From: Bufo bufo
Taxonomy: Eukaryota > Chordata > Amphibia > Anura > Bufonidae
DNA length: 64,000 nt
Assembly: GCF_905171765.1 (NCBI RefSeq)
Contig: NC_053397.1
Span: 3,304,946 to 3,368,945 of the forward strand
Reading direction: 5' to 3'
Part shown: piece after piece, positions 36,401 through 48,156 of the stretch
Layout: each line of letters opens with the position of its first letter
How positions within the stretch are numbered: the first letter of the stretch is position 1
Position numbers and translations under genes: made by a program
The notes under the pieces: generated by a model
What the model saw: the letters and a program-made list of their open reading frames with translations, nothing else
Told to the model about the DNA's origin: nothing
The model's database searches: none

Positions 36401-39400
36401 GACTGATATCAGCCGCTCCTCTTATAACGCTCCAGTACTGATATAACCTCCAGAGACATTACATCGTATGTGACTGATATCAGCTGCTCCTCTTATAACG
36501 CTCCAGTACTGATATAACCTCCAGACATTACATCATATGTGACTGATGTCAGCCGCCCCTCTTATAACGCTCCAGCGCTGATATAACCTCCAGACATTAC
36601 ATCACATGTGACTGATATCAGCCGCTTCTTTTATAACGCTCCAGCGCTGATATAACCTCCAGAGACATTACATTATATGTGACTGATATCAGCCGCTCCT
36701 CTTATAACGCTCCAGCGCTGATATAACCTCCAGAGACATTACATCCTATGTGACTGATATAGCCGCTCCTCTTATAACGCTCCAGCGCTGATATAATCTC
36801 CAGAGACATTACATCATATGTGACTGATATCAGCCGCTCCTCTTATAACGCTCCAGCACTGATATAACCTCCAGAGACATTACATCATATGTGACTGATA
36901 TCAGCCGCTCCTCTTATAACGCTCTAGTACTGATATAACCTCCAGAGACATTACATCATATGTGACTGATATCAGCCGCTCCTCTTATAACGCTCCAGCG
37001 CTGATATAACCTCCAGAGACATTACATCATATGTGACTGATATCAGCCGCTCCTCTTATAATGCTCCAGCACTGATATAACCTCCAGAGACATTACATCA
37101 TATGTGACTGATATCAGCCGCTCCTCTTATAACGCTCCAGCACTGATATAACCTCCAGAGACATTACATCATATGTGACTGATATCAGCCGCTCCTCTTA
37201 TAACGCTCCAGTACTGATATAACCTCCAGAGACATTACATAATATGTGACTGATATCAGCCGCTCCTCTTATAATGCTCCAGCACTGATATAACCTCCAG
37301 AGACATTACATCATATGTGACTGATATCAGCCGCTCCTCTTATAACGCTCCAATACTGATATAACCTCCAGAGACATTACATCATATGTGACTGATATCA
37401 GCCGCTCCTCTTATAACGCTCCAGTACTGATATAAACTCCAGAGACATTACATCATATGTGACTGATATCAGCCCCTCCTCTTATAACGCTCCAGCGCTG
37501 ATATAACCTCCAGAGAAATTACACCATATGTGACTGATATCAGCCGCTCCTCTTATAACGCTCCAGTGCTGATATAACCTCCAGAGACATTACATCATAT
37601 GTGACTGATATCAGCCGCTCCTCTTATAACGCTCCAGGACTGATATAACCTCCAGAGACATTACATCATATGTGACTGATATCAGCCGCTCCTCTTATAA
37701 CGCTCCAGTACTGATATAACCTCCAGAGACATTACATCATATGTGACTGATATCAGCCGCTCCTCTTATAATGCTCCAGCGCTGATATAACCTCCAGAGA
37801 CATTACATCATATGTGACTGATATCAGCCGCTCCTCTTATAATGCTCCAGCGCTGATATAACCTCCAGAGACATTACATCATATGTGACTGATATCAGCC
37901 GCTCCTCTTATAACGCTCCAGGACTGATATAACCTCCAGAGACATTACATCATATGTGACTGATATCCGCCGCTCCTCTTATAACGCTCCAGCGCTGATA
38001 TAACCTCCAGAGACATTACATCACAGGTGACTGATATCAACCGCTCCTCTTATAACGCTCCAGTACTGATATAACCTCCAGAGACATTACATCATAGGTG
38101 ACTGATATCAGCCGCTCCTCTTATAATGCTCCAGTACTGATATAACCTCCAGAGACATTACATCACATGTGACTGATATCGGCCGCTCCTCCTATAACGC
38201 TCCAGAGACATTATTACATCATAGGTGACTGATATCAGCCGCTCCTCTTATAACGCTCCAGTACTGATATAACCTCCAGAGACATTACATCACATGTGAC
38301 TGATATCAGCCGCTCCTCTTATAACGCTCCAGCGCTGATATAACCTCCAGAGACATTACATCACATGTGACTGATATCAGCCGCTCCTCTTATAACGCTC
38401 CAGCGCTGATATAACCTCCAGAGACATTACATTATAGGTGACTGATATCAGCCGCTCCTCTTATAACGCTCCAGCGCTGATATAACCTCCAGAGACATTA
38501 CATCATATGTGACTGATATCAGCTGCTCCTCTTATAACGCTCCAGCACTGATATAACCTCCAGAGACATTACATCATAGGTGACTGATATCAGCCGCTCC
38601 TCTTATAACGCTCCAGCACTGATATAACCTCCAGAGACATTACATCATAGGTGACTGATATCAGCCGCTCCTCTTATAACGCTCCACTACTGATATAACC
38701 TCCAGAGACATTACATCACATGTGACTGATATCAGCCGCTCCTCTTATAACGCTCCAGTACTGATATAACCTCCAGAGACATTACATCACATGTGACTGA
38801 TATCAGCCGCTCCTCTTATAACGCTCCAGTACTGATATAACCTCCAGAGACATTACATCATATGTGACTGATATCAGCCGCTCCTCTTATAACGCTCCAG
38901 CGCTGATATAACCTCCAGACATTACATCATATGTGACTGATATCAGCAGCTCCTCTTATAACGCTCCAGTACTGATATAACCTCCAGAGACATTACATCA
39001 CATGTGACTGATATCAGCCGCTCCTCTTATAACGCTCCAGTACTGATATAACCTCCAGAGACATTACATGATATGTGACTGATATCAGCCGCTCCTCTTA
39101 TAACGCTCCAGCACTGATATAACCTCCAGAGACATTACAGGTGACTGATATCAGCCGCTCCTCTTATAACGCTCCACTACTGATATAACCTCCAGAGACA
39201 TTACATCACATGTGACTGATATCAGCCGCTCCTCTTATAACGCTCCAGTACTGATATAACCTCCAGAGACATTACATCACATGTGACTGATATCAGCCGC
39301 TCCTCTTATAACGCTCCAGTACTGATATAACCTCCAGACATTACATCATATGTGACTGATATCAGCAGCTCCTCTTATAACGCTCCAGTACTGATATAAC

Positions 39401-39812
39401 CTCCAGAGACATTACATCACATGTGACTGATATCAGCCGCTCCTCTTATAACGCTCCAGTACTGATATAACCTCCAGAGACATTACATGATATGTGACTG
39501 ATATCAGCCGCTCCTCTTATAACGCTCCAGTACTGATATAACTTCCAGAGACATTAAAGGTGACTGATATCGGCCGCTCCTCTTATAACGCTCCAGTACT
39601 GATATAACCTCCAGAGACATTACATCATATGTGACTGATATCGGCCGCTCCTCTTATAACGCTCCAGTACTGATATAACCTCCAGAGACATTACATCATA
39701 TGTGACTGATATCAGCCGCTCCTCTTATAACGCTCCAGCTCTGATATAACCTCCAGAGACATTACAGGTGACTGATATCGGCCGCTCCTCTTATAACGCT
39801 CCAGCGCTGATA
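27487..39812. repeat. Array C: 71-bp minisatellite, about 174 copies
   Basis: The longest array in the window. Landmarks of each 71-bp unit are GCCGCTCCTCTTATAACGCT, CTGATATAACCTCCAGAGAC, ATTACATCATATGTGACTG and a perfect palindrome CTGATATCAG. Most units have full length; recurrent shortenings lose AG in AGAGACATT or a few bases near GATATCAGCCG. Variation is concentrated at the three CpG sites (GCCGCT, AACGCT, AGCGCT). Marker units (GCCGCTTCTTTTAT at about 29611, 34567 and 36621; GATATAGCCG at about 29747, 34702 and 36757) reveal duplicated blocks offset by 4956 and 2054 bp. At the right end a block of about 485 bp repeats (GCTCCACTACTG at about 38690 and 39174). Confidence 0.97.
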
Positions 39813-41474
39813 GAATCTTTGCACCGTTCCTTGCTGCGTTGGTTGTCGTTCCTGAGAATTGCCCGCTGCGGTCGGGTAGATTGTTGGGGGACGTGCGATG
39901 AATGGGTTAATGGCTCCTATTAGAAGCACAGATGTCAGATGACTCGCGCTCGGTGCTGGGTTCAGCTGGCAGGGTCCCTGGCACGGTGGAGCAGGATGGC
40001 TCGTTGTTCTCCAGGCAATGTGCCAGCTGCATCCCACGGGCACAGAATGCCCAAATCAGCACCAGAGATTTTCATGTGAGGATGAGGAGTTCGGGCCCCG
40101 GGGACACTCAGGGCTTCACAAATTTCTACTGCCTCTGAGAATTGCTGGTATCTTGCTGTGTTTTCGCTGCTCAGGGCAAAGGGCCCCAATACCAGGGGCC
40201 ACAGACCATATGTGCCCGTACATCTGTGGCAGGTGACATAATCAGCTCTGCTATGATGGTATCGGTTCCGGGCCCCTGTCACGTCCCTGTCACGGATGAA
40301 TTGGGCCCCTCAGAACACAGGGCCCACCTACAACTGCCTCATGTGCTTACCCTGTAGTCACACCCCGGAGTGTCACCGGCGGAGTTCCCCTATAGAAGTG
40401 TGGACATTACTGCATTTACTGCATCTCACTTTACTGTCTGCTGTAAAACCAAATGTTATCACCTGAGGATCCCCAGCAGGAGAATGAGAATGAGAGTTAT
40501 AGTACCTGCGAAGCCTCCACCTCACAGACCAGTCTGTCCCGCAGGCTGGTGACATGTCAGTCTTCACTAAGGTCATGGCATTCTATTCATGATCCAGAAA
40601 GCTAATGATCAGATGGACGATGATGATGAGCCCCCCGCAGGGTGACCACTCAGTGATCCAGTAAGAGGGTGGCTGCAGCAGGCCGATTCCCCGGGCGTGT
40701 CCTCCCACAATTTCCTCCCTATATTAGCTGTGGGGGCCAATGGACCCCTTTGCCACATAGGACCCCAGTGCTATACATGGCACATGGTGGGTGTGGGGCC
40801 CTGGGGACATTGTGTCTGCGGGACATTACGTGCAGAAGCGCGGGCCCCCAAGGGCCCCTGTGTGAACTCTCCATATAATGTGCTGTGTACTGTGTGATGA
40901 TGATTAATACATGGGGGCCGATCCGGGCCCTGCACTCTGCGCCCTCCTGCAGTCTGATCACAGTTTCCTGGTAAAGGTGACAAGTGGGCCCCCCGATGTG
41001 GCCCCTGAAAAAAGGCCCGGACCTCAGCTGTGATTAGACTGTGAGCTCCTGGGCTCAGGGACTTGTCTCACTTTATTAACCCTTACTTTGCTTATCTTGA
41101 TCTTATGCTCCAGTCACATCCAGAGCTGCAGTAACGTTCCTGTACTCTCTCACATGTGCGGCCGGCTGTGAGCTCCACATGACAACCCTTCCTGTCACAA
41201 GGGGCTGGCCCTGGGATTATGTGTGGTGGTGACATTGCTGCAGAGCAGACAGGGATTACCTCCATCAGCGACTGCAGAGCAGGGCCGTGAATACAATGCG
41301 AGCAGTGAAGATACTGCGCCCAGTCATCATCCTCCGACAGCCCTGTGAGAGTCAAGAAAATATAGACGCCAATCACTGGAGACCCCCCAACACATCACAC
41401 CAACTGCTGACCTTACCCTACTCTAGTCACATTCAGAGCAGCAGAGCACACAATGAAAATGACTGACTATGCTG
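39813..41474. other. Single-copy island between arrays C and D1
   Basis: About 1.66 kb of GC-moderate sequence, many short frames and no recognisable coding domain or exon. It holds an L2-like fragment (separate entry). Short solo relatives of the D1/D2 unit (CATCCAGAGCTGCAG near 41117 and CACATTCAGAGCAGCAG near 41428) sit close to array D1. Confidence 0.6.
41031..41085 (+). mobile_element. L2/MIR-type LINE 3'-end fragment
   Basis: GATTAGACTGTGAGCTCCTG followed by GGCTCAGGGACTTGTCTCAC resembles the widely conserved 3' region of L2-type LINEs and the SINEs that borrow it (the attagactgtaagctc and gggcagggac boxes). It is short and ancient-looking, recognised from memory of the family. Confidence 0.5.
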
Positions 41475-42376
41475 CATTGTGACCGCAGCTCTGGATGGGA
41501 CTGGAGTATACGACAGGATAGAACTGTGACCGCAGCTCTGGATGGGACTGGAGTATACGACAGGATAGAACTGTGACTGCAGCTCTGGATGGGACTGGAG
41601 TATACAACAGGATAGAACTGTGACCTCAGCTCTGGATGGGACTGGAGTATACAACAGGATAGAACTGTGACTGCAGCTCTGGATGGAACTGGAGTATAAG
41701 ACAGGATAGAACTGTGACTGCAGCTCTGGATGGGACTGGAGTATAAGACAGGATAGAACTGTGACCGCAGCTATGGATGGGACTGGAGTATAAGACAGGA
41801 TAGAACTGTGACCGCAGCTCTGGATGGGACTGGAGTATACAACAGGATAGAACTGTGACTGCAGCTCTGGATGGGACTGGAGTATAAGACAGTATAGAAC
41901 TGTGACTGCAGCTCTGGATGGGACTGGAGTATAAGACAGGATAGAACTGTGACCGCAGCTATGGATGGGACTGGAGTATAAGACAGGATAGAACTGTGAC
42001 CGCAGCTCTGGATGGGACTGGAGTATACGACAGGATAGAACTGTGACTGCAGCTCTAGATGGGACTGGAGTATAAGACAGGATAGAACTGTGACCTCAGC
42101 TCTGGATGGGACTGGAGTATAAGACAGGATAGAACTGTGACTGCAGCTCTGGATGGGACTGGGGTATACAACAGGATAGAACTGTGACCTCAGCTCTGGA
42201 TGGGACTGGAGTATAAGACAGGATAGAACTGTGACTGCAGCTCTGGATGGGACTGGAGTATAAGACAGGATAGAACTGTGACTGCAGCTCTAGATGGGAC
42301 TGGAGTATAAGACAGGATAGAACTGTGACTGCAGCTCTGGATGGGACTGGAGTATTAGACAGGATAGAACTGTGAC
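41475..42376 (-). repeat. Array D1: 47-bp minisatellite
   Basis: About 19 copies of a 47-bp unit: TGTGACTGCAGCTCTGGATG, GGACTGGAGTATAAGACAGG, ATAGAAC. GACCGCAG/GACTGCAG and TACGACAGG/TACAACAGG variants alternate. Read on the minus strand, the unit resembles part of the D2 unit (TATACTCCAG, CCAGAGCTGCAGTCAC), so D1 is a shortened, rearranged relative in opposite orientation. Confidence 0.93.
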
Positions 42377-42734
42377 TCCTCCCTCCTATACTGGTACTGA
42401 AGCGTTATAAGCTGTGGAATTTAGAGCTGCTGTCCCTTTAACTCTTGAGGCACTTCACCTCGCTGTAAGCTCTTATAATAAGATGAGCCCGTTCCTGTCA
42501 TGCAGAATTAATCTGCAGGACATTGCTGCCATCTGCGGTGGTGGTCCCGGCGGTGCTCACCTGTATGGCCTCCCGCAGGGGCCTGCGTCTGAACAGGTTC
42601 TGCTGGGTAGGAGTTTGCCAAGTGACCTGCATCCCACCCAAGCAACGAGCATGAGAGCGAGCCAGAGTGATAGCAACCGTACCCTGGACACTCACCCCTG
42701 AACCCCATTATACAGGTCACATACAGACCATAGT
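42377..42734. other. Single-copy spacer between D1 and D2
   Basis: About 360 bp of non-repetitive sequence flanked by inversely oriented related arrays. Small frames (under 100 codons) show no domain. CAGAATTAATCTGCAG near 42503 is a near-palindromic homeodomain-like motif. Confidence 0.6.
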
Positions 42735-44720
42735 CACATTACTTATCCTGTACTATCCTCCAGAGCTGCACTCACTATTCTGCTGGTGCAGTCACTGTGT
42801 ACATACATTACTTATCCTGTACTGATCCTGAGTTACATCCTGTATTACACTCCAGAGCTGCACTCACTATTCTGCTGGTGCAGTCACTGTGTACATACAT
42901 TACTTATCCTGTACTGATCCTGAGTTACATCCTGTATTATACTCCAGAGCTGCACTCACTATTCTGCTGGTGCAGTCACTGTGTACATACATTACTTATC
43001 CTGTACTGAACCTGAGTTACATCCTGTATTATACTCCAGAGCTGTACTCACTATTCTGCTGGTGCAGTCACTGTGTACATACATTACTGATCCTGTGCTG
43101 ATCCTGAGTTACATCCTGTATTATACTCCAGAGCTGCACTCACTATTCTGCTGGTGCAGTCACTGTGTACATACATTACTTATCCTGTACTGATCCTGAG
43201 TTACATCCTGTATTATACTCCAGAGCTGCACTCACTATTCTGCTGGTGCAGTCACTGTGTACATACATTACTTGTCCTGTACTGATCTTGAGTTACATCC
43301 TGTATTATACTCCAGAGCTGCACTCACTATTCTGCTGGTTCAGTCACTGTGTACATACATTACTTATCCTGTACTGATCCTGAGTTACATCCTGTATTAT
43401 ACTCCAGAGCTGCACTCACTATTCTGCTGGTGCTGTCACTGTGTACATACATTACTTATCCTGTACTGATCCTGAGTTACATCCTGTATTATACTCCAGA
43501 GCTGCACTCAATATTCTGCTGGTGCAGTCACTGTGTACATACATTACTTATCCTGTACTGATCCTGAGTTATATCCTGTATTATACTCCAGAGCTGCACT
43601 CACTATTCTGCTGGTGCAGTCACTGTGTACATACATTACTTATCCTGTACTGATCCTGAGTTACATCCTGTATTATACTCCAGAGCTGCACTCACTATTC
43701 TGCTGGTGCAGTCACTGTGTACATACATTACTTATCCTGTACTGATCCTGAGTTACATCCTGTATTATACTCCAGAGCAGCACTCACTATTCTGCTGGTG
43801 CAGTCACTGTGTACATACATTACTTATCCTGTATTATACTCCAGAGCTGCACTCACTATTCTGCTGGTGCTGTCACTGTGTACATACATTACTTATCCTG
43901 TACTGATCCTGAGTTACATCCTGTATTATACTCCAGAGCTGCACTCAATATTCTGCTGGTGCAGTCACTGTGTACATACATTACTTATCCTGTACTGATC
44001 CTGAGTTATATCCTGTATTATACTCCAGAGCTGCACTCACTATTCTGCTGGTGCAGTCACTGTGTACATACATTACTTATCCTGTACTGATCCTGAGTTA
44101 CATCCTGTATTATACTCCAGAGCTGCACTCACTATTCTGCTGGTGCAGTCACTGTGTACATACATTACTTATCCTGTACTGATCCTGAGTTACATCCTGT
44201 ATTATACTCCAGAGCTGCACTCACTATTCTGCTGGTGCAGTCACTGTGTACATACATTACTTATCCTGTATTATACTCCAGAGCTGCACTCACTATTCTG
44301 CTGGTGCAGTCACTGTGTACATACATTACTTATCCTGTACTGATCCTGAGTTACATCCTGTATTATACTCCAGAGCTGCACTCACTATTCTGCTGGTGCA
44401 GTCACTGTGTACATACATTACTTATCCTGTATTATACTCCAGAGCTGCACTCACTCTTCTGCTGGTGCAGTCACTGTGTACATACATTACTTATCCTGTA
44501 CTGATCCTGAGTTACATCCTGTATTATACTCCAGAGCTGCACTCACTATTCTGCTGGTGCAGTCACTGTGTACATACATTACTTATCCTGTACTGATCCT
44601 GAGTTACATCCTGTATTATACTGCAGAGCTGCACTCACTGTTCTGCTGGTGCAGTCACTGTGTACATACATTACTTATCCTGTATTATTCTCCAGAGCTG
44701 CACTCACTGTTCTGCTGGCA
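42735..44720 (+). repeat. Array D2: 92-bp minisatellite
   Basis: About 22 copies of a 92-bp unit: TCCAGAGCTGCACTCACTAT, TCTGCTGGTGCAGTCACTGT, GTACATACATTACTTATCCT, GTACTGATCCTGAGTTACAT, CCTGTATTATAC. Several units are 69 bp, missing 23 bp between direct CCTGTA repeats (near 43822, 44260, 44420 and 44675). A 437-bp block (four full units plus one short) is duplicated: TGCTGTCACT at 43431 and 43868, and CACTCAATATTC and GAGTTATATCC at the same offset. Plus-strand frames of 70-176 codons are array by-products. Confidence 0.96.
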
Positions 44721-45991
44721 GTCCATTGGCGCTTGGTTCTCAGACCCGGGCGTTGGTTACTGCTCTTCTCGTACGAGGATTCTCCTGGTTCTACCTCAGA
44801 ATCCCAGGTTTAACCCGTTGAGTGCCAGCGCCCTGGATCTTCCCGTCCTCGGCTCCTACGCACTTCCCCTTCTCCATACTGGCACAGCTGCTGCACCGGG
44901 AGAAGAGCGGCACAAACATGTTTACGTTCAGCCCTGAGAGGAACATTTTGCTCCGTTCATTGGGACCTTCCTGTGAAGCTGGCAGCACCACCCACAGAGC
45001 GCGGCCGCCTGGCAGAGGAGCCGCCATGTGTCTGTGCTGCACGCCCCTTTACGTGTGCAGCCCCCGACATGACAGAGGGGCCGAGGCCAGTGCCGAAATC
45101 CGGTGACCATGGATCCTTCCCACAAGACTCCATGATGACTGGCGCCGGTCCCTAATGTACATATGGCATCCAGCACAGTGCCAATCATTTCTCCATCGCC
45201 CTGTGACTTTGGCAGTCAGGGCATGCTGGCAGTAGTAGTTCCATAGTAGGTGGGAGTGTTTCCACTATTGGCATCTGGAGTTAACCATTAAGGGTACGTT
45301 CAGAATTCTGCGCCCAGAAACAGGCTGAATCTGCGGTAAAACCGCCACGCACTGTTTTCAATGGGCGACCGCGCTGCAGTTCTTTGCCGCACGGAGAATG
45401 CACAGGTCAATTCTTGGCGCGTTCACCGCAGCGGGAGCCTCCATTCAATGGAGCTAAATCTGGAGCAGGTCCACATGAAAACCCACCGCGCAGCGGCTTC
45501 TGCCAGGATTTTGTTGGGTGAGCCTGCCCTAGGCGCCCGGGTGCTGTGGTGGTACAGGCGTATTTTACCATCAGTTTAATGGGTGCAGGACCCAGATCCA
45601 AACCCTGCGCAAATCTACGGAACAATATAAGGGCCAGTTCACACAAAGCTCCAGAAAACGCCCCAAAAACAGCTTCATCTCAGTGGGAAGCAGGAATGGA
45701 ATCTGCGCTGAGTCTCCCATTGAAACAAATGGAAAGCGTCAAAAAAACGCTGTGTGCAAGTCCGCGCCGAAAACCACGACACAGGGCCGGTGGTCTCTGT
45801 TACCAGGCGCGGCTGGTACTGCCCAGAAGAGTCACTGTCAGCGGAGGAGACAATGAAGGTGGCAGTGCTAGGCGGGTGCAGTGACCAGTGCCATTCAGTG
45901 CTAGTGCAGATTTGGGGAGGAGCGGAGCGCGGCTCCCAGACCGCCATTCACAACGTGATGGCCACAAAGAGAACAGATGCTGCTCCCTCCA
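44721..45991. other. Island between arrays D2 and E with MITE-like pieces
   Basis: About 1.27 kb. Frames up to 112 codons show no domain. Two stretches look like remnants of the abundant amphibian MITE-type repeats that begin with a TTCACAC-like end (separate entry). The rest is not recognised. Confidence 0.6.
45289..45780. mobile_element. Probable MITE remnants
   Basis: GGGTACGTTCAGAATTCTG at about 45292 and GGGCCAGTTCACACAAAG at about 45630 start two stretches rich in phrases such as CCATTGAAACAAATGG and TCAATGGAGC, typical of non-autonomous DNA transposons in frog genomes. I could not pair terminal inverted repeats, so borders are approximate. Confidence 0.35.
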
Positions 45992-47712
45992 CCACACTGC
46001 ACCCGATAACCCTCCGCACGATAACCCCCTGCAGTGTACCAGATAACCCCCCGCACTGCACCCAATAACCCCCCGCACTGCACCCAATAACCCCCCGCAC
46101 TGCACCCAATAACCCCCCGCACTGCACCCAATAACCCTCCGCACTGCACCCGATAACCCCCCGCACTGCACCAATAACCCTCCGCACTGCACCCAATAAC
46201 CCTCCGCACTGCACCCGATAACCCCCCTGCATGTACCAATAACCCTCCGCACTGCACCCGATAACCCCCCTGCATGTACCAGATAACCCCCCGCACTGCA
46301 CCAAATAACCCCCCGCACTGCACCCAATAACCCCCCGCACTGCACCCAATAACCCTCCGCACTGCACCCGATAACCCCCCGCACTGCACCCAATAACCCT
46401 CCGCACTGCACCCGATAACCCCCCTGCATGTACCAGATAACCCCCCGCACTGCACCCAATAACCCTCCGCACTGCACCCGATAACCCCCCGCACTGCACC
46501 CAATAACCCTCCGCACTGCACCCGATAACCCCCCTGCATGTACCAGATAACCCCCCGCACTGCACCCGATAACCCCCGCACTGCAACCGACAACCCCCTG
46601 CACTGTACCCGATAACCCCCTGCACTGTACACGATAACCCCCTGCACTGCACCCAATAACCCTCCGCACTGTGCACGATAACCCCCTGCATGTACCAGAT
46701 AACCCCCCGCACTGCAACCGACAACCCCCCGCACTGCACCCGATAACCCCCCTGCAGTGTACCAGATAACCCCCCGCACTGCAACCGACAACCCCCCGCA
46801 CTGCACCCGATAACCCCCCTGCAGTGTACCAGATAACCCCCCGCACTGCAACCGACAACCCCCCACACTGCACCCGATAACCCCCTGCAGTGTACCAGAT
46901 AACCCCCCGCACTGCACCCAATAACCCTCCGCACTACACCCGACAACCCCCTGCACAGCACCCGATAACACTCCGCACTGTGCACGATAACCCCCTGCAG
47001 TGTACCAGATAACCCCCCACACTGCACCCGATAACCCCCTGCACAGCACCCGATAACACTCCGCACGATAACTCTCCACACTGCACCCGATAACCCCCCT
47101 GCAGTGTACCAGATAATCCACCGCACTGCAACTGACAACCCCCTGCACTGCACCCGATAACCCCCCTGCAGTGTACCAGATAATCCACCGCACTGCAACT
47201 GACAACCCCCTGCACTGCACCCGATAACCCTCCACACTGCGCCCATTAAGTCCCTGCACTGCACCCGATAACACCCTGCAGTGTATCCGATAAACCCCCA
47301 CACTGCACCAGATAACCCCCTGCAGTGCACCAGATAACCCCCCACACTGCATCCAACAACCCCCCGCACTGCGCCCGATAACTCCCTGCAGTGTATCCGA
47401 TAAACCCCCACACTGCACCAGATGACCCCCCCTGCAGTACACCAGATAACCCCCTGCAGTGCACCAGATAACCCCCGCACTGCAACCGACAACCCTCTGC
47501 ACCGGATAACCCTACGCACTGTACCCGATAACCCCCCGCAGTGTATCCGATAACCCCCTGCACTGCGCCTGATAACCCCCCGCACTGTGCCCGATAACCC
47601 CCCGCACTGCGCCCGATAATTCCCCGCACTGAAGCCGATAACCCCCCGCACTGTGCCCGATAACCCCCCGCACTGCGCCCGATAATTCCCCGCACTGAAG
47701 CCGATAACCCCC
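45992..47712. repeat. Array E: 22-bp minisatellite, G-rich on the minus strand
   Basis: About 78 units of roughly 22 bp: ATAACCCCCCGCACTGCACC plus two bases (CG or CA). Longer variants carry CTGCAGTGTACCAG or CTGCATGTACCAG. CCCGATAA/CCCAATAA and CCCGCAC/CCTGCAC exchanges dominate. Near 47570-47700 a block of about 60 bp repeats with TTCCCCGCACTGAAGCC. The minus strand has runs of 4-6 G every 22 bp. The unit lacks TTA, CTA and TCA, so minus-strand frames reach nearly 600 codons in all three phases and are not genes. Confidence 0.95.
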
Positions 47713-47727
47713 ATGTACAAGATGACT

Positions 47728-47769
47728 TCTATCTATCTAATTATCTATCTCCTGTCTATCTAACTATCC
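47728..47769. repeat. TCTA-type microsatellite
   Basis: Short imperfect (TCTA)n tract immediately after array E, with CTATCTATCT at two places interrupted by AATTA and CCTGT. Confidence 0.75.
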
Positions 47770-47884
47770 CAGGACGCTCAGCGCTGTAAATAATGTATTA
47801 TCTGCTCGCTGCTCCGGTGTCCATGCCCGTCCTCTAGAAGCCGGGGGGTTAATGATGCCTCTGCGGTTGTCTGTTGGTGGATAG

Positions 47885-47933
47885 GTTGTCATGGTAACAG
47901 AAAAAAGCAATTTAAACAAACATAATTCATTAA
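47885..47933 (+). promoter_or_regulatory. RFX X-box with forkhead and homeodomain motifs
   Basis: GTTGTCATGGTAAC (47885-47898) is a near-perfect palindromic RFX X-box. TTTAAACAAACA (47911-47922) matches the forkhead core, and TAATTCATTAA (47923-47933) holds two homeodomain TAAT cores. Three factor types within 50 bp of single-copy DNA suggest an enhancer. These are motif matches only, with no target gene in view. Confidence 0.45.
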
Positions 47934-48156
47934 CAGAGGAACACGAAGATCCGTAAAATCGGCTGCAGAGCGTCCGTCCACGGACATGTTACATCGGAGC
48001 TAGTGCCGATTATCTGCCCCCGAACGTCACAGTCTGACCGCTACACACGAGGCTCGGCGCAGTCATCGCCAGTCCGACCGTAAACCGAGGACTGAGCCAT
48101 AATGTCTGACAATTCACATGCTGCAAACGCAAAAAGGCAAATTAGAATTCTTAGGG

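Larger units (their letters stand above)
47713..48156. other. Single-copy island between array E and the MITE
   Basis: About 440 bp, moderately CpG-rich, without a coding frame of note. It contains the RFX/forkhead/homeodomain motif cluster at 47885-47933, which makes it a candidate conserved non-coding element. Confidence 0.6.

Noticed and set aside
20112..39812. CRISPR array
   Set aside because: Arrays B and C are contiguous tandem repeats without unique spacers, in a genome with eukaryotic transposons.
1..39812. Shared ACTGATA heptamer in arrays A, B (minus strand) and C, suggesting common origin or a GATA-factor site
   Set aside because: With units of 67, 32 and 71 bp, sharing one heptamer is expected by chance. 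Flanks do not align and the base after GATA is not consistently a purine.
39762..41376. Several frames of 60-106 codons in the C/D1 island
   Set aside because: Frame density is as expected for GC-moderate DNA. They overlap on both strands and none shows a motif or good splice context.
45992..47712. Interstitial telomeric repeat
   Set aside because: The C-rich ATAACCCCC phrase recalls telomere repeats, but the unit is 22 bp with a GCACTGCAC segment and never forms CCCTAA tandem copies.
45800..47720. Minus-strand frames up to 590 codons rich in Gly, Cys and Val
   Set aside because: Translation of the 22-bp array E in three phases; no independent coding evidence.
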